Shown in pieces: positions 9,628 to 17,668 of a DNA stretch of 48,965 nt. The notes under the pieces were generated by a model that saw nothing but the letters and a program-made list of their open reading frames with translations, was not told the origin of the DNA and ran no database searches. The stretch covers positions 1-48,965 of the forward strand of contig JADGDK010000008.1 in assembly GCA_016744895.1 (NCBI GenBank). Reading direction: 5' to 3'. This DNA comes from Campylobacterales bacterium (GTDB taxonomy: Bacteria; Campylobacterota; Campylobacteria; Campylobacterales; QNZT01). Within the stretch, counting starts at the first letter, position 1; every line of letters starts with the position of its first letter. The position numbers were made by a program, and so were the translations under genes.

Positions 9628-9669
9628 ATTAGGGTATCAAACTCCCATGTGGACGTTTGATACCCTAAT
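9628..9669. repeat. 15-bp perfect inverted repeat between tetR-type gene and gph
   Basis: ATTAGGGTATCAAAC at 9628-9642 and its exact complement at 9655-9669 flank a 12-base loop. It lies 26 bases past the TetR-type stop codon and about 30 bases upstream of the gph -10. There is no T-run on either side. It may act as a terminator for the regulator gene or as an operator for gph. Confidence 0.5.
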
Positions 9670-9694
9670 TACAGTCAATAAATAAAAAGTATTT

Positions 9695-10354
9695 TTATAT
9701 TTGATAAGAAGCTTGATAGGTATTAAACATATTTTTACTTTGAGTTATTGTATGATATGAAGGATGTTTGATTCGTGCAATTGAATTTTGGGCATCAAGC
9801 CAAAACCGTTCAGCAGAAGAGTCCTTAGCTGGAATCAATAAAAAACCCCATAAAGATAAGATAAAAAATTCTGCAAGTACACTTGGATCTTCTTTTATAA
9901 TCTGTGATCTCTCTTGTCCATATTTTATTACATCTATCAGTCTAGATTTGATATTTAGAAACTCTTGTTTTGCATGATGTGAGATGGCAGGTTCTGTCTC
10001 AGCGGTTTCGAACATAAGCCTATGTACAGGACATCCATAAGAGATAAGAAGATTGTTTTGACTCATTTTTAGTACAAAAATTTTTAATGTTAGAAAGGCG
10101 TCATTTTCTATTATGTTATCAAATGTCATAAAATTTCTTACACGTGGAAATAGTGTGTCTTCTATCATCGCTAGAACAAGAGTCTTTTTTGAATCAAAAT
10201 GTGAATACATTGTTTGTGATAATATCCCATTATCCTCCAACATCTTTGGAATATCTAAACCATTGTATCCATATTTGTAAAGTTCTATAAATGTTAAATC
10301 TAATAGTCGTTTTTTACTAATATAATCTTTTTTTGGCATAAAAAATCGTATCAT
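9695..10354 (-). CDS. TetR/AcrR family transcriptional regulator
   Basis: The 219-aa protein has an N-terminal TetR-type helix-turn-helix: an ELYKYGYNGLDIPKMLED helix pair, then ILSQTMYSHFDSKKTLVLAM, the usual recognition helix and YxHFxxKxxL signature. Residues 70-200 are the ligand-binding helical domain, which I cannot assign to a ligand. The neighbouring C-terminal nitroreductase remnant just upstream and the gph operon downstream are possible targets. An alternative start at 10339 (MPKKDY) would fit the family better; neither start has a strong ribosome binding site. Confidence 0.85.
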   Translation of the reverse strand: MIRFFMPKKDYISKKRLLDLTFIELYKYGYNGLDIPKMLEDNGILSQTMYSHFDSKKTLVLAMIEDTLFPRVRNFMTFDNIIENDAFLTLKIFVLKMSQNNLLISYGCPVHRLMFETAETEPAISHHAKQEFLNIKSRLIDVIKYGQERSQIIKEDPSVLAEFFILSLWGFLLIPAKDSSAERFWLDAQNSIARIKHPSYHTITQSKNMFNTYQASYQI

Positions 10355-10412
10355 ATAATTATCTATATCTTTATAAATAATGAAAAGTCATTTATTATTT
10401 AAGATAAAAATT

Positions 10413-10427
10413 AAGTTAATTTAACTT
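10413..10427. promoter_or_regulatory. 15-bp palindrome upstream of the TetR-type gene
   Basis: AAGTTAATTTAACTT is a perfect palindrome around a central base, 59 bases before the regulator start. TetR proteins usually bind such palindromes near their own promoter, so this is a candidate operator. AT-richness raises the chance that it is coincidental. Confidence 0.3.
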
Positions 10428-10456
10428 CTATACTGTATAAAACTATATTTCTTTGA

Positions 10457-10588
10457 TCAAATCTTCTTTTGGTAAACTACGTTTATTCCATAAACACCTT
10501 TAGTTTTACCATGCCCTACTGTTATGACTATTGATACTTCAGCTTTAGCTGGAAGATCAAGAATCTTTTCTATTTGTAAGTTACTAAG
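10457..10588 (-). pseudogene. C-terminal remnant of a nitroreductase-family gene
   Basis: On the minus strand a 43-codon open stretch bounded upstream by an in-frame TAG ends at a TGA (10457-10459). It reads like a nitroreductase C-terminus: KILDLPAKAEVSIVITVG, then KGVYGINVVYQKK. The LPxxAxVxxVIxVG plus KGVYG arrangement is what closes NAD(P)H-dependent FMN nitroreductases. No N-terminal FMN-binding part is present in this window, so the gene is deleted down to its tail. Recognition is by eye and rests on one short block. Confidence 0.5.
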
Positions 10589-10599
10589 CTAGCAGGGGG

Positions 10600-11094
10600 T
10601 TATAAATTTCCCAACGCTTGCATCAGTTTCCCCCAAGTCATCCCTCCATAAAGTTTATAAGAAAGTGTTCCATTTGAGTGATAAAGAAGTTTATAGGGTA
10701 AAGCACCGTTCCATTGAATTTGATTTAAAACAAATTGAATAAGCTCTCCTGACTCTTCAAGACCAAAAACTGGATAGTTCAAATTATATTTATCGGCAAA
10801 CTTTTGCATTTTTGCATTGTCTTTTTTTAAACCTGATTCTATACCCATAATTTGTATGGTTTCACTAAAAGTTTCTTGCAGTTTTGTAAGTTCTGGAAGC
10901 TCTTTGATACATGGTGGACAGGTTGAACTAAAAAAATCAATCATAATAACTTTGTTTGGAAACTCTTTTATCGTAAGATTTGAGTCGGTCATATTGAAAG
11001 TATAGAGGTCTCCTTCAATGCTTTTTAGTTTGAATTCTTGGGCAAACAAAGTATATGTAAAGATGATAGAAATGATGAAAATTTTTTTAAGCAT
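10600..11094 (-). CDS. TlpA-like periplasmic thioredoxin-fold protein
   Basis: The 164-aa protein has a signal peptide cleaved near LFAQ at residue 19 and a thioredoxin domain with CPPC at residues 59-62 inside MIDFFSSTCPPCIKELPEL. The cis-proline region is seen in WNGALPYKLLYHSNG. TlpA/ResA-type proteins reduce periplasmic disulfides, for example during cytochrome c maturation. A second, related TlpA protein is encoded at 42113-42637 with the same CPPC active site. It stands alone, between the nitroreductase remnant and a divergent secreted-protein gene. Confidence 0.9.
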   Translation of the reverse strand: MLKKIFIISIIFTYTLFAQEFKLKSIEGDLYTFNMTDSNLTIKEFPNKVIMIDFFSSTCPPCIKELPELTKLQETFSETIQIMGIESGLKKDNAKMQKFADKYNLNYPVFGLEESGELIQFVLNQIQWNGALPYKLLYHSNGTLSYKLYGGMTWGKLMQALGNL

Positions 11095-11218
11095 GATTAA
11101 AAAACCCTTTAAATATTTTATTATTATAAGTTTAGCGAAAAACTTCCTAAGTCATTCTTAACCAATCGTTATGTATAATTATAAAAAATACTTATAAAAC
11201 TTAATTATGGAGTCTCTA

Positions 11219-12424
11219 ATGAATCTACTGAAAACTTCTCTTGTAATATCCGCAGCACTATTTTTTACAACTTCTCTTTACGCAAAAGGAGATCTTCAAA
11301 AAGAGCCTAAAAAAACAGTCCCTGAGTTTGAGAGTGTTTGGCAAAAGGCTTATGGTGGAGATTTGAGAGATCGTGCCTTTGGTGTCGTACCACTTAAAGA
11401 TGGTGGTGCAATGGTGGCAGGACTATCACGTTCTTATGGAAAAGGGCGTAGTGATATGTTGGTTGTCAAGTTGGATAAAGAGGGTAAAACGATTTGGCGA
11501 AGTTCATATGGTGGAAAAAAGAAAGATTATGCAAAGGCAATTACACGAACTTCTGATGGTAATTTCATCGCAGTAGGTTCAAGTGAATCTTTTAGTGAGG
11601 GTGGAGATCTTGATGTTTATGTAGTGAAGTTTGATACTGAAGGTAAACGTGCATGGCAGAAAAATTTTGGTGGAGATGAGAAAGATGAAGCTAAAGCTGT
11701 TGTCGCTGTCAATGGTGGTGGTGTTTTAGTTGCTGGTTATACAGAGAGTTACGGAAAAGGTCGAAGGGATGTTTATATCCTATATATCGATAAAAATGGT
11801 AAAGAAATTTGGAGTAAAGCGATCGGTGGAAAAGAGGATGATGATGCGTATGCGATTACTCTAACTGCTGATGGTGGATTTGTAGTTGCTGGTGGTACAC
11901 AATCTTATGGTGCTGGAAATAGTGATTTTTATATGCTCAAATTTGATGGAAAAGGAAAATTTCTTTGGGATAAAGTCTATGGAGAAGATAGAGAAGATGT
12001 TATTCACGCGATTACTCCAACGCCAGAGGGTGGTTTTGTAGTAGCTGGAAAAACTAATTCTTTTGGTAGTAAACATAGTGATATAGATATCATCAAGTAT
12101 GATAAAAATGGTGGTATGGTCTGGCATAGAATATATGGATTTAAGAGTAAAGAGTGGGCAAATGCAATCACAAGAATTCCTGGTGGTGGGTATCTTGTAG
12201 CAGGTACAACAAAGTCTTTTGGATTTGGAAAATTTGACTTTTATCTGTTAGAACTTGATAGTGAAGGACACTCTGTTTGGGCAAATGTATACGGTGGTGA
12301 AAACAAAGAGGTAGCACATGCAGTCACAAGAACATCAGATGGGAAAGTACTTGTAGTAGGTGAGACAGAAAGTTTTGGAAAAGGTGGATATGACTTTTTT
12401 ATGTTAAATCTACAAAAACGATAA
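11219..12424 (+). CDS. Secreted seven-repeat (probable beta-propeller) protein
   Basis: After a signal peptide ending near LYAKG, the 401-aa product is almost wholly seven tandem repeats of about 49-52 residues. Each reads roughly W..xYGG...D.A.AI..T.DGG..VAG.T.SFG.G..D.Y...LD..G. Seven blades of this type would close a beta-propeller. No catalytic motif is apparent; binding of a ligand or surface partner is likely. I chose ATG 11219 because TGGAG lies 6 bases upstream; an in-frame ATG at 11207 overlaps that binding site. The gene is convergent with the YdgA-type gene and shares a hairpin terminator with it. Confidence 0.8.
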   Translation: MNLLKTSLVISAALFFTTSLYAKGDLQKEPKKTVPEFESVWQKAYGGDLRDRAFGVVPLKDGGAMVAGLSRSYGKGRSDMLVVKLDKEGKTIWRSSYGGKKKDYAKAITRTSDGNFIAVGSSESFSEGGDLDVYVVKFDTEGKRAWQKNFGGDEKDEAKAVVAVNGGGVLVAGYTESYGKGRRDVYILYIDKNGKEIWSKAIGGKEDDDAYAITLTADGGFVVAGGTQSYGAGNSDFYMLKFDGKGKFLWDKVYGEDREDVIHAITPTPEGGFVVAGKTNSFGSKHSDIDIIKYDKNGGMVWHRIYGFKSKEWANAITRIPGGGYLVAGTTKSFGFGKFDFYLLELDSEGHSVWANVYGGENKEVAHAVTRTSDGKVLVVGETESFGKGGYDFFMLNLQKR

Positions 12425-12445
12425 CGGGAAAATTTCCCCGTTATC
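12420..12445. terminator. Bidirectional terminator hairpin
   Basis: GATAACGGG and CCCGTTATC form a perfect 9-bp stem around AAAATTTC. The stem starts inside the stop region of the seven-repeat gene and ends one base before the YdgA-type stop codon. It can serve both convergent genes. Confidence 0.65.
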
Positions 12446-13750
12446 TTACATCATTGGTTGTCCATTGATATTGAGATGTGAGTCTTTTAACTCGATATTA
12501 TAAATTTTATAGCCATTTTCTTGTTTTGGTTGTACCATCATTGCCATCATCGCTCTAGGATCTTGTATCGCTTTGGCAAAGAGTTCGTCAGAGATCTCTA
12601 TTTTTGAGTTAAGTTGTACTGAGGAGAGCGCTTGCATCGGAGCGGTTTCAATTTTTTGCATTATAGCTGGATTATTTTCTAGCTCAAGATTGGTTTGTAC
12701 TGAAAACCCTTTGAGTATTTGACCATTGTGTGTGATGTTGTCAACAGCGATTTTATGTATGTCAAATATGACGCCATTTTCAAAAATCTTAGTAATACTT
12801 TTTTCAACCTCAGGGGATTTAAAATTTGGATTTTCTGTGTCAAGTACAGTCACTAACTGTTCAAAAGCTTCAAGGTTTATATTTTTCATACCGTAGTCAA
12901 ATGTAAAAGTATCAAGTGTATAGTTGTCATTTATGATCTGTGCATCTACAGCTTTTGAAATGAAACTTACGCGACTTTCAAAAAGCTCATTTTTGATATC
13001 TGAATCGACTTTGACTTGGATATCTGTAAATGCAACACTGCCAAGTTTATCTTTGCTGTCAAATGAAAATTTATCAATATTTGTAGTTCCATTTGAGACA
13101 TAGTAATTTAACCCTTCATAGGTTCCATCACTTAAGAGCCCTGTAAGTTCAACAACAGGATTTTTACTTTTATTATCAGCTACTTTAAATTCATTTAACT
13201 CATATCTTAAATCAATTTTTTCATCCGTAATATTGCCACTAAATGCCATGCCTAAAAGTTTTACAACGACACTGTTTTTTATCTGTTCATCGATATCTTT
13301 TAAATTCCCATCAAAGTTTTGAGTCAAAGAGTCATAGTTAATGTGAAGTGTGAGTGTTTTCTCTTGAATATATTTGTCGATCATCTCTTTTTCTTGGATG
13401 CTAAGCTCTTGTGTTGGAAAAGATACAGGGTATATATCTGCAGATACTTCAGATCCAGATGAAGTCAAATCCACACCTAATTTAAACTCTTTTAGAGCTG
13501 ATTTGTCTTCTGCTAAAAGTACACTCTCATACTCTGGTAAAAGTTTTGAAAACTTATGGATATCAGCAAGAGAGATGATAAAATGATCACCTGTTGCATC
13601 TTGTTTTCTATCTTCAATGGCAAAACCATGTGTTTGTAGTGTTTGTAACTGTGCGTTGATTTCATCAGCTACTAATTGTTGAGAACCAAAATAAAACAGA
13701 CCGCCAGCGACTATGGCAGAACCAGCTAAACCAGTAAGAATTTTTTTCAT
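12446..13750 (-). CDS. YdgA/DUF945 family protein
   Basis: The 434-aa protein begins with an N-terminal membrane anchor or uncleaved signal (residues 4-28, ILTGLAGSAIVAGGLFYFGSQ) and continues with the DUF945 pattern of alternating beta strands and NINxxxxxF segments. It ends in KIEISDELFAKAIQDP and a YKIYNIELKDSHLNINGQPM closing strand, typical of this family. E. coli YdgA and relatives are inner-membrane-anchored periplasmic proteins of unclear function; AsmA-like lipid-transfer folds have been suggested for similar architectures. Length is slightly under the usual 480-500. It is followed by the shared terminator at 12420-12445. Confidence 0.8.
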   Translation of the reverse strand: MKKILTGLAGSAIVAGGLFYFGSQQLVADEINAQLQTLQTHGFAIEDRKQDATGDHFIISLADIHKFSKLLPEYESVLLAEDKSALKEFKLGVDLTSSGSEVSADIYPVSFPTQELSIQEKEMIDKYIQEKTLTLHINYDSLTQNFDGNLKDIDEQIKNSVVVKLLGMAFSGNITDEKIDLRYELNEFKVADNKSKNPVVELTGLLSDGTYEGLNYYVSNGTTNIDKFSFDSKDKLGSVAFTDIQVKVDSDIKNELFESRVSFISKAVDAQIINDNYTLDTFTFDYGMKNINLEAFEQLVTVLDTENPNFKSPEVEKSITKIFENGVIFDIHKIAVDNITHNGQILKGFSVQTNLELENNPAIMQKIETAPMQALSSVQLNSKIEISDELFAKAIQDPRAMMAMMVQPKQENGYKIYNIELKDSHLNINGQPMM

Positions 13751-13804
13751 ATATTAACCTTTTGTTTTTTAAGCGTTAATACAATATCGGTAATTTTTAC
13801 AAAG

Positions 13805-14389
13805 TCAATAATATTTTTTAAAAAACTTTTTGATGCCAGAAAAAATGAAAAAATTTAACACAAAATCATAAATCAATACAAATACAGGTGCTAAAATCAG
13901 ATCAAGTCCAACAATGAGTATTAACAGTAATGGTTTGATAAGGATTTTGAAGAAAAACCCAAGTACTGAAACCCAGATATATTTCCATGCACCATAAATT
14001 GCGATGCCAAGACCTGTAGAGGTAAAAAATGAAGTTACTAATACAGAAGCTTTATGTTCTTTTGATATCTTTAATACATGTCGCTTTAATCTACTTGCTT
14101 TTTGTTTGAGTTTGAGCATGTAGTATTTCAAAATTTTATTCCAATTTGTATATTTTTTTATGATAAATAAGCTGGCTTCTTGTAGGAACTTCAAAGCTGA
14201 GTGTTTCAGAAAAAAATTTTTTGTCCCAATCCAAAATTTTGGATTTTTAATCATAAGTTTACTTGCAAAAAATAATGAAAGCACAAGTTTTTTGAGGATT
14301 AATAAAATAGGTGAAAATAGGAAAATAGGAATCATGACAAGAAGGATTGTGATACCTGCAAGGATATGTTTAATATTAAGTTCTTTCAT
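13805..14389 (-). CDS. Hypothetical multi-pass membrane protein
   Basis: The product (194 aa from the chosen ATG) has strongly hydrophobic segments near its N-terminus (IKHILAGITILLVMIPIFLF), in the middle (SVLVTSFFTSTGLGIAIYGA) and near the end (LLLILIVGLDLILAPVFVLI), separated by lysine-rich stretches. I recognise no family. Longer in-frame starts at 14425 and 14455 would run into dnaG. The start at 14389 leaves a leader of about 23 bases after a TATTAT that overlaps the dnaG -10 element. Confidence 0.65.
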   Translation of the reverse strand: MKELNIKHILAGITILLVMIPIFLFSPILLILKKLVLSLFFASKLMIKNPKFWIGTKNFFLKHSALKFLQEASLFIIKKYTNWNKILKYYMLKLKQKASRLKRHVLKISKEHKASVLVTSFFTSTGLGIAIYGAWKYIWVSVLGFFFKILIKPLLLILIVGLDLILAPVFVLIYDFVLNFFIFSGIKKFFKKYY

Positions 14390-14411
14390 AAGTTTGATTG
14401 TATCAAAAAGG

Positions 14412-14418
14412 TATAATA
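14412..14418. promoter_or_regulatory. Shared symmetric -10 element between dnaG and the divergent membrane-protein gene
   Basis: The 7 bases TATAATA read as TATAAT toward dnaG (14412-14417) and as TATTAT toward the divergent gene (14413-14418). Only 34 bases separate the two start codons. The dnaG ATG begins 6 bases after the -10, so transcription should start at or next to the A of the ATG. Confidence 0.5.
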
Positions 14419-14423
14419 CTCTC

Positions 14424-16088
14424 ATGATAGAGCAAGAATCGATAGAAAATCTCAAAAACAGACTTGATGTTGTTGATGTTATCGGCAGTTACATAGAGCT
14501 TAAAAAAAGCGGTGCAAACTTCAAAGCAAACTGCCCCTTTCATGGGGAGAATACACCATCGTTTGTAGTAAGTCCAGCAAAGCAGATTTATCATTGTTTT
14601 GGCTGTGGGGTAGGTGGGGATGCTATCAAATTTGTTATGGAGCACGATAAGTTAAATTATCCCGAAGCAATTGAAAAACTTGCAAACCAGTACAATGTTG
14701 AACTGAGACATACAGAGAAGAAAAAAGATCATTTTGCTGGTGAAAAGAAAATTATTGAAGATTTAAATCTCTTTTTTAGAAAAAATTTGGATCAAAATGC
14801 AGAGGCAGCAAAGTATTTGACAGATCGCGGTATTTATGAATCTTCTATTGAGAAGTTTGAAATTGGTTATGCGCCAGAATCTTATAATACACTGGATTTT
14901 ATGCGTTCAAACTCTGTGAGTTATACGGATTCTAAAGATTTAGGGCTTGTTGCAGTGGGAGAAAATGGTAAACCTTATGCTAGATTTTCTAGGCGTATTA
15001 CCTTTCCTATCTTTACTCCAAACGGTAAGATTGTTGGATTTGGTGGTCGTACGATTACAGATCATCCCGCAAAATATATCAATTCCCCACAAAGTAAAGT
15101 CTTTGACAAATCAAAACTACTCTATGGCTATCACAAAGCTAAAACGACTATCCTTCAAAAAGGAGAAGTGATTGTTACTGAGGGTTATTTGGATGTTATC
15201 ATGCTTCATCAAGCTGGTTTTACAAATGCCGTAGCTTCTTTAGGTACTGCGTTGACTGAACAGCATGTACCAATACTAAATCGTGGAAATCCAAAAGTGA
15301 TTTTAGCTTACGATGGAGATAAAGCAGGGCGTGAGGCAGCATTTAAAGCATCAGTTTTGTTAAGTACACGTGGTATAAGTGGTGGTGTTGTGATATTTGG
15401 TAAAGGGCTTGATCCTGCGGATATGGTAAAAAATCACCAAATGGAAGAGTTAAACCGACTCTTTCACGTGCCTAAACCTTTGATCGAATATGCTCTTGGA
15501 TACATCGTTTCAAAATATGATACTAAAGACCCTATTCAAAAAGAAGAGGCACTGAAAGAAGCGACAAATTATCTTCAAGCACTTTCTCCTATTTTACAAG
15601 AGGAGTATAAAGGTTATCTTGGTGCGATTTTGGGTGTCAATGAGAGGCTGGTTAGAGTGCAAAAACCACATCCTTTAGATCAAGAGCGGAGGTTTGAACG
15701 TAAAGAAGATATTTCTGAACTTACCCTAATTAAAACTTTACTTTCAAAATCACATATGATAAATACGATCATGGATACTGTTGGAGAAAATCTTTTTCAA
15801 AATCATATAAATGAATTTAAGCTCTTACTAAATGGAGTATATGATGATCCTTTACTTTTGGGGATTAAAATACGTGATGATTTAATTGAGCTGAATGATG
15901 AAGAGTTTAAACATCAGATTCGGGTTTTTTTAACCAAACATAATAAAGAAGGTCTTTTAAGAGTGAGTCACAATAGAAATATAACATTTGAAAAGAAGAG
16001 TTTTTATCTACGTAAAATCAAAGAAAATTTAAAAAAACTTTCAAGAGGGGATTTAGTACCTTATGAAGATTATGGAACCTTATCATAA
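14424..16088 (+). CDS. dnaG: DNA primase
   Basis: The 554-aa primase makes RNA primers for DNA replication with the DnaB helicase. The N-terminal CHC2 zinc finger has C37, H40, C58 and C61 (CPFHGENTPSF, HCFGCGVGGD). The catalytic core has FSRRITFPIF and the Toprim motifs VIVTEGYLDVIMLHQAG and LAYDGDKAGREAA. The C-terminal helicase-interaction region from about residue 430 is short and divergent, as in other Campylobacterota. The true start is the ATG at 14424; the frame is open much further upstream but lacks similarity there. There is no Shine-Dalgarno sequence and the -10 element lies 6 bases upstream, so the mRNA may be leaderless. It is convergent with the serpin gene. Confidence 0.96.
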   Translation: MIEQESIENLKNRLDVVDVIGSYIELKKSGANFKANCPFHGENTPSFVVSPAKQIYHCFGCGVGGDAIKFVMEHDKLNYPEAIEKLANQYNVELRHTEKKKDHFAGEKKIIEDLNLFFRKNLDQNAEAAKYLTDRGIYESSIEKFEIGYAPESYNTLDFMRSNSVSYTDSKDLGLVAVGENGKPYARFSRRITFPIFTPNGKIVGFGGRTITDHPAKYINSPQSKVFDKSKLLYGYHKAKTTILQKGEVIVTEGYLDVIMLHQAGFTNAVASLGTALTEQHVPILNRGNPKVILAYDGDKAGREAAFKASVLLSTRGISGGVVIFGKGLDPADMVKNHQMEELNRLFHVPKPLIEYALGYIVSKYDTKDPIQKEEALKEATNYLQALSPILQEEYKGYLGAILGVNERLVRVQKPHPLDQERRFERKEDISELTLIKTLLSKSHMINTIMDTVGENLFQNHINEFKLLLNGVYDDPLLLGIKIRDDLIELNDEEFKHQIRVFLTKHNKEGLLRVSHNRNITFEKKSFYLRKIKENLKKLSRGDLVPYEDYGTLS

Positions 16089-16116
16089 GGTATTATATTT
16101 TCCTCTTGTATAGTCC

Positions 16117-17391
16117 TTACTTTGAAGGATTTAGTACTCTTCCCATAAACAGTACTGTTCTTGTTGGAATGTGACAAATCATCACAATAAATGGACGATC
16201 AAATTTTACTAGTTTTGATTCTTTAGCATTAGTTTCACCTATCGTAATTGCAGTTGATGTAGCTGCTTCTGTTCCCTCTTCATCAATTTTAAAATATATT
16301 TTTTGGACAATTTGTGAAAGTTGTAAGTGCATATTTTCATCAATTCCTGAAAAATCTGCATTTGAACTAAATGCTGTTGCCATACCTTTTTCAATCAACA
16401 TTTCATTTAGGTTAATTAAGTTATTTTCAATTTCAAATTTCGGATAATATAGGTCTAAATTTTTATATTCAAAATCTGAAGCATAGTAATCTAAAGTTTT
16501 ATTGTTTAAACTTGATTCAAATTCTTGAAATTTTCCTTCAGGAGGAAGAAAACTGACGAGTCCAAAATCACTATCTTTATATCGCATACAAACTGCATGT
16601 GTTCCATTTTTTTCAACATGTCTAAACTCATTTATTTGATGCATTAAAGGAACGGATACGCTACTTCCATCTAACAATGAAAAAGGGCTTTGCGTTGTAT
16701 CATGATGAAAAAATGATTTTGTCCAAAGTGCTTTGAGATACATTGCATTGACTAAAATAATTTTTGAATTTTCATTTACAGAATCTACACTTAAAATCTC
16801 TTCAATATGATTATTAGTCATATTACTTGTCCAAGTGTTTATTTCTTGGCGTGCATTTTCACTATTTTCTGCAAAATTTACAGTTTGTATGTTCATTCCG
16901 AATGTTGTTTCTATATTGTTTTTATAATCAGGATTAAGATTTATCCCTTTTTGTGCCCAAAATGAATTTGCAAATGAAAATTGAAAACCACTGTTATTGC
17001 TATCTAAAAATTGTACAATTTTACTATTTAGCGCTTCAAAATAACTAAACCATTTTGCTTCAGGTATATCAATATTTCCAGCTTTTAACATTTCATCTTT
17101 TGTAGTGCCATTGGCTCCTGGAAGTAATATGTTTAACATTGAAAATAGACTATATGATGATATAAATTGGTTATCGTCTTCTCCCTCAAAGTGTTGATAA
17201 ATATCGAAAGCAAAATCATTATTATTATTAGAAACCAAGTCAATATTTTTACTTGTTATATTGTTTTCACTTAAAGTAGATGGTTGGGATGTTAAGTTGT
17301 TGTTCATGTTTTCTTGAGTATCACTTGTCCCTCCACATCCTATAAAAACGGTAGTTAAAATGGTCATTAAAAATAAAATTGCATTGTGCAT
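16117..17391 (-). CDS. Serpin lipoprotein (serine protease inhibitor family)
   Basis: This 424-aa product is a full-length serpin. A lipoprotein signal ends in FIGC with the lipidated cysteine at residue 19, followed by a Ser/Asn/Thr-rich linker to about residue 55. Serpin marks include NDFAFDIYQHF, the FISSYSLFSMLNILLPGANG helix B region, FANSFWAQ, ILVNAMYLKALWTKSF (breach region) and the C-terminal FDRPFIVMICH. The hinge of the reactive loop, DEEGTEAATSTA at residues 370-381, has the small residues needed for loop insertion and so looks inhibitory. Counting from the hinge puts P1 near T387-A389. AAGGAG precedes the start by 9 bases. The inhibitor would be tethered in the envelope; the target protease is unknown. 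Confidence 0.95.
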   Translation of the reverse strand: MHNAILFLMTILTTVFIGCGGTSDTQENMNNNLTSQPSTLSENNITSKNIDLVSNNNNDFAFDIYQHFEGEDDNQFISSYSLFSMLNILLPGANGTTKDEMLKAGNIDIPEAKWFSYFEALNSKIVQFLDSNNSGFQFSFANSFWAQKGINLNPDYKNNIETTFGMNIQTVNFAENSENARQEINTWTSNMTNNHIEEILSVDSVNENSKIILVNAMYLKALWTKSFFHHDTTQSPFSLLDGSSVSVPLMHQINEFRHVEKNGTHAVCMRYKDSDFGLVSFLPPEGKFQEFESSLNNKTLDYYASDFEYKNLDLYYPKFEIENNLINLNEMLIEKGMATAFSSNADFSGIDENMHLQLSQIVQKIYFKIDEEGTEAATSTAITIGETNAKESKLVKFDRPFIVMICHIPTRTVLFMGRVLNPSK

Positions 17392-17579
17392 ATCTTCGAT
17401 CTCCTTGATTTGTATTATTGGGTTTAGTTATATATCGACATTTTTATTTTTTTACTAATATTCTGAGGAGTGTCTATTAAATTGTCTTCAAGAATGTTAC
17501 TTTTTGTTGTACTTAATTTTACGAATGTGGCAAAAGAGACATTAGCATTTAATCATCTATTTTTATTTCCCTTGTGTTG

Positions 17580-17615
17580 TATGACCTACAAAAACTGCAC
17601 ACTTTGTAGGTCATA
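17580..17615. repeat. 13-bp perfect inverted repeat upstream of the PP-loop gene
   Basis: TATGACCTACAAA (17580-17592) is exactly complementary to 17603-17615, with a 10-base loop. It lies 25 bases before a TATAAT at 17641-17646 and 53 bases before the PP-loop gene. No T-run follows, so an operator or a structured element is as likely as a terminator. The 277-base gap 17392-17668 otherwise shows only the promoters of the two divergent genes; a short open frame at 17470-17652 does not look coding. Confidence 0.5.
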
Positions 17616-17640
17616 TGATGAATCCTGTATCAAAGTAAGA

Positions 17641-17646
17641 TATAAT
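17641..17646 (+). promoter_or_regulatory. Candidate -10 element for the PP-loop gene
   Basis: A perfect TATAAT lies 22 bases before the ATG at 17669, and AGGA follows at a normal ribosome-binding distance. No clear -35 is visible. Confidence 0.45.
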
Positions 17647-17668
17647 ATCTGAAAAAACTAGGACAACA

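Noticed and set aside
14160-14423. Upstream extension of the dnaG frame
   Set aside because: The primase similarity begins at MIEQESIENLKNRLDVVDVI, and the extension overlaps the divergent membrane protein gene.
17470-17652. Plus-strand 60-codon frame upstream of the PP-loop gene
   Set aside because: Poor protein-like composition, no ribosome binding site, and it contains the inverted repeat and the -10 element.
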